Shown piece by piece: positions 62,148 to 64,000 of a stretch of DNA of 64,000 bases. The notes beneath the pieces are model-generated. The model was not told where the DNA came from, made no database searches, and was given only the letters and a program-made list of their open reading frames with translations. Each line of letters begins with the position of its first letter. Positions within the stretch are counted from its first letter, which is position 1. The stretch is from positions 18,028,551 to 18,092,550 of the forward strand of contig OX637391.1 of the NCBI GenBank assembly GCA_951799425.1, read 5' to 3'. This DNA comes from Ilex aquifolium. Lineage: Eukaryota; Streptophyta; Magnoliopsida; Aquifoliales; Aquifoliaceae. Made by a program: the position numbers and the translations under genes.

Positions 62148-64000
62148 GTATTTGGTTCTGTGGATTAGAATCATTTTTTTTTTTGTTATTGTTCCTGTAA
62201 CTTGGCCTTTTTTTCCTTTTGCATTTGAAAAATAATATTTTATTAGTTGAATATCAATGGGTTTGTTAATTTTATATTTTACAGACTTTTTATTCCTTTA
62301 ATTTTTGCCTTTTATTATTTTTCTTTAATTGTATGATTCAAAAAACCATGAAAAGCCAAGAATTTGAAGGGCTGCATGACCACTTGGAGTGGAATGGTTT
62401 CTAGGAATAGATAAAGAGAAGGTGGATTAAAGGAGTCACAACTCTTATTCCTTGCAAGCAATGGGTTCTCCAGCCTTTGAGAAAAGCTTGAATTGTTATT
62501 TGGTGTGCAAGAGAAATGCTTGAAACAGTGATGATAATAAAGATTAGGTTTGAATGAATGGGAAGTGAGAGTTTTGGGACATGGGTAGTTATAATAATAA
62601 GTGGTCGGCAATACATGTGATAATTATTGATTTTTAAATTGATTTTTTTAACGAGAATGATTTTTTTTTTCCCATACTTCTGAATAAATGACTATTCGTT
62701 TGGAGTTTGTGTATGGGTTCCATATGTTTAATACGTTTTTCTATGGATAATAATTGCCCTTTATCAAGCTTAGGTTCACAGTTTGGACTTTGGAGAGAGA
62801 AGAAGCCATTAAGACTATATGGCTGATAGCTATTTACACAGACTGTATTCTGAGTTTTTGGCTTGATTTAACTTTAGTTGCAAGGGAAAATTCAATTCAA
62901 GGGAGTGGATTTTGATATGTTTAGTTGGTCATTACTAATTTTTTTCATTTTTTATGAGAGTTTTGCCTATTTGTTTTATAGGATTTATTAGGAGATATTT
63001 TTGTTTTACAATGTTTCTTTGGTCACGGGTCTATCACTAGACTTGAATTCATCCTATTTAGTTAAATGAAGGCTTGATTATACAATTGTGTACTCATCTT
63101 CATATTGTCCCGGACTCGTGTTTAGAGAAAATTTTGTCACAATTTCTTAAAAATAGTGGGCCCATATTTTTCTGCTATTTTTTTTCAATATTTTTAATTG
63201 GTGATTTTTTTTGTGATACAATTTCTTCATGTATGGATAATTGTTTGTAGTATTTTTTCAATAAATAGTGTCTTTAGGCACGGGTAATTACTAGTGCATT
63301 TATATGGGACATTGGATGATAGGAGCATGACGAAATACCATCAAGAGCAAGACTTAAGAGTTGAAAGACGTAGACGCAGATTGTGTGGGACTATCGACAT
63401 GAATCACAGTAGGAAAGAAGCTTTATAATTGGTAAAACCACCTCCCCATCTCAAGGAGGTTCTCCATTCTTCCATCGCTCGATATAACCGATCCATTTGT
63501 CGTAACGTAAGGATGAAAATCGGTAAAGAGATAGATTGACTTCACTCTTTCAGATGGTGTTCCGGGGAGGAGGGGGTTAGACCGGTCAATTTTTACTAGG
63601 TTCTTCAAACACGAAGACTCTTGGATCAATCATGGGAATTCCGTCTTGTAAGCAAAATTGTGATCCATTCCAAGCTCATATCATATAATTTTCCAAATCT
63701 AGGTGACTATAGTTTTCACTCCTCTTATAATGATACATTTTGGTTCGAATTTGTAGAAAAATATGCGACCAAGAAAGCTTCAAGTCATCTTATTTCAAAC
63801 CCTTGGAGCTGGATGATACTACGAGTGAAAAGTTGCGGACATGGTCAAGACTAAAGTCCATTCACCAGTGTGTTCCATGTGCATGTTCTGTCCAAAAAAA
63901 CAGTGCCAATCCCACATTGGTTGCTCTTCACCAGTGTTGTGAGTATAAGTGGCTCACTGCCAATCCTTCTTTTAAGAAGAATTGGTTTGTGGGTCCCTCT
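62148..64000. other. AT-rich region without recognisable gene
   Basis: About 63360-63640 is less AT-rich, and its minus strand has a 68-residue frame (SNPLLPGTPSERVKSIYLF), but no family was recognised. At 63908-63960 AATCCCACATTGGTTG followed by GTATAAGTGGCTCAC resembles LTR edges seen in copia elements; the rest lies beyond the window. Confidence 0.4.

Noticed and set aside
63423-63854. Possible organelle-derived insert
   Set aside because: Composition looked different from the flanks, but I could not match any chloroplast or mitochondrial gene.

Overview
The window is nuclear DNA from a plant, most likely a eudicot with a repeat-rich genome. The signs are wall-to-wall Ty1/copia and Ty3/gypsy debris with initiator-Met tRNA primer sites (TGGTATCAGAGC type), hAT, MULE, PIF/Harbinger and Helitron-like elements, a short tRNA-type SINE, and two host genes with plant intron structure. 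I could not name the species. No tRNA, rRNA or CRISPR locus was seen.

Layout. 1-707 is the end of a Ty3/gypsy-type LTR. 708-3619 is AT-rich with little content. 3620-18775 is a nest of elements. An old copia (A) was split by a copia with 0.2 kb LTRs (B, 5811-17641, TSD TAGGA). B was in turn hit by a young copia (C, 8020-12683, TSD GCACC), a 2.2 kb hAT element (13295-15537, TSD GTTGGAGC) and a MULE-like MITE (16094-16624, TSD ACTACTCTT). 19320-24378 is a young copia (F) that landed in an unrecognised minus-strand reading frame. 24980-33000 holds an inverted-repeat element, a short non-autonomous LTR element (H) and an old copia (G) that carries a small solo-LTR-like insertion. 33418-34335 is a large foldback built on 36-bp repeats. 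35888-36945 carries an unusual cluster of short hairpins with a shared design. 37491-38185 resembles the gypsy-type ORF1 on the minus strand. 39353-42129 has Helitron-like ends and contains a SINE.

Host genes. 42743-44863 is a decayed, intron-containing copy of a METTL23-type methyltransferase. 45613-47165 (minus) is the one gene that looks intact: a four-exon class III peroxidase very like Arabidopsis PER64, with signal peptide, catalytic Arg/His, proximal His, all eight cysteines and a TATA box. 61472-62147 has three exon-like blocks, the first resembling plant PHD-finger proteins of the MMD1 group.

The right part (49.5-60.9 kb) is again transposon debris: a SIRE-type LTR with a hAT MITE inside, a truncated gypsy, a minus-strand copia cut by a solo LTR of its own family, a 5'-truncated Ac-like hAT with its terminus, and a PIF/Harbinger MITE with a perfect TTA duplication. 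The genes do not form a pathway. The window is one live defence/cell-wall gene and a few relics among nested transposons.
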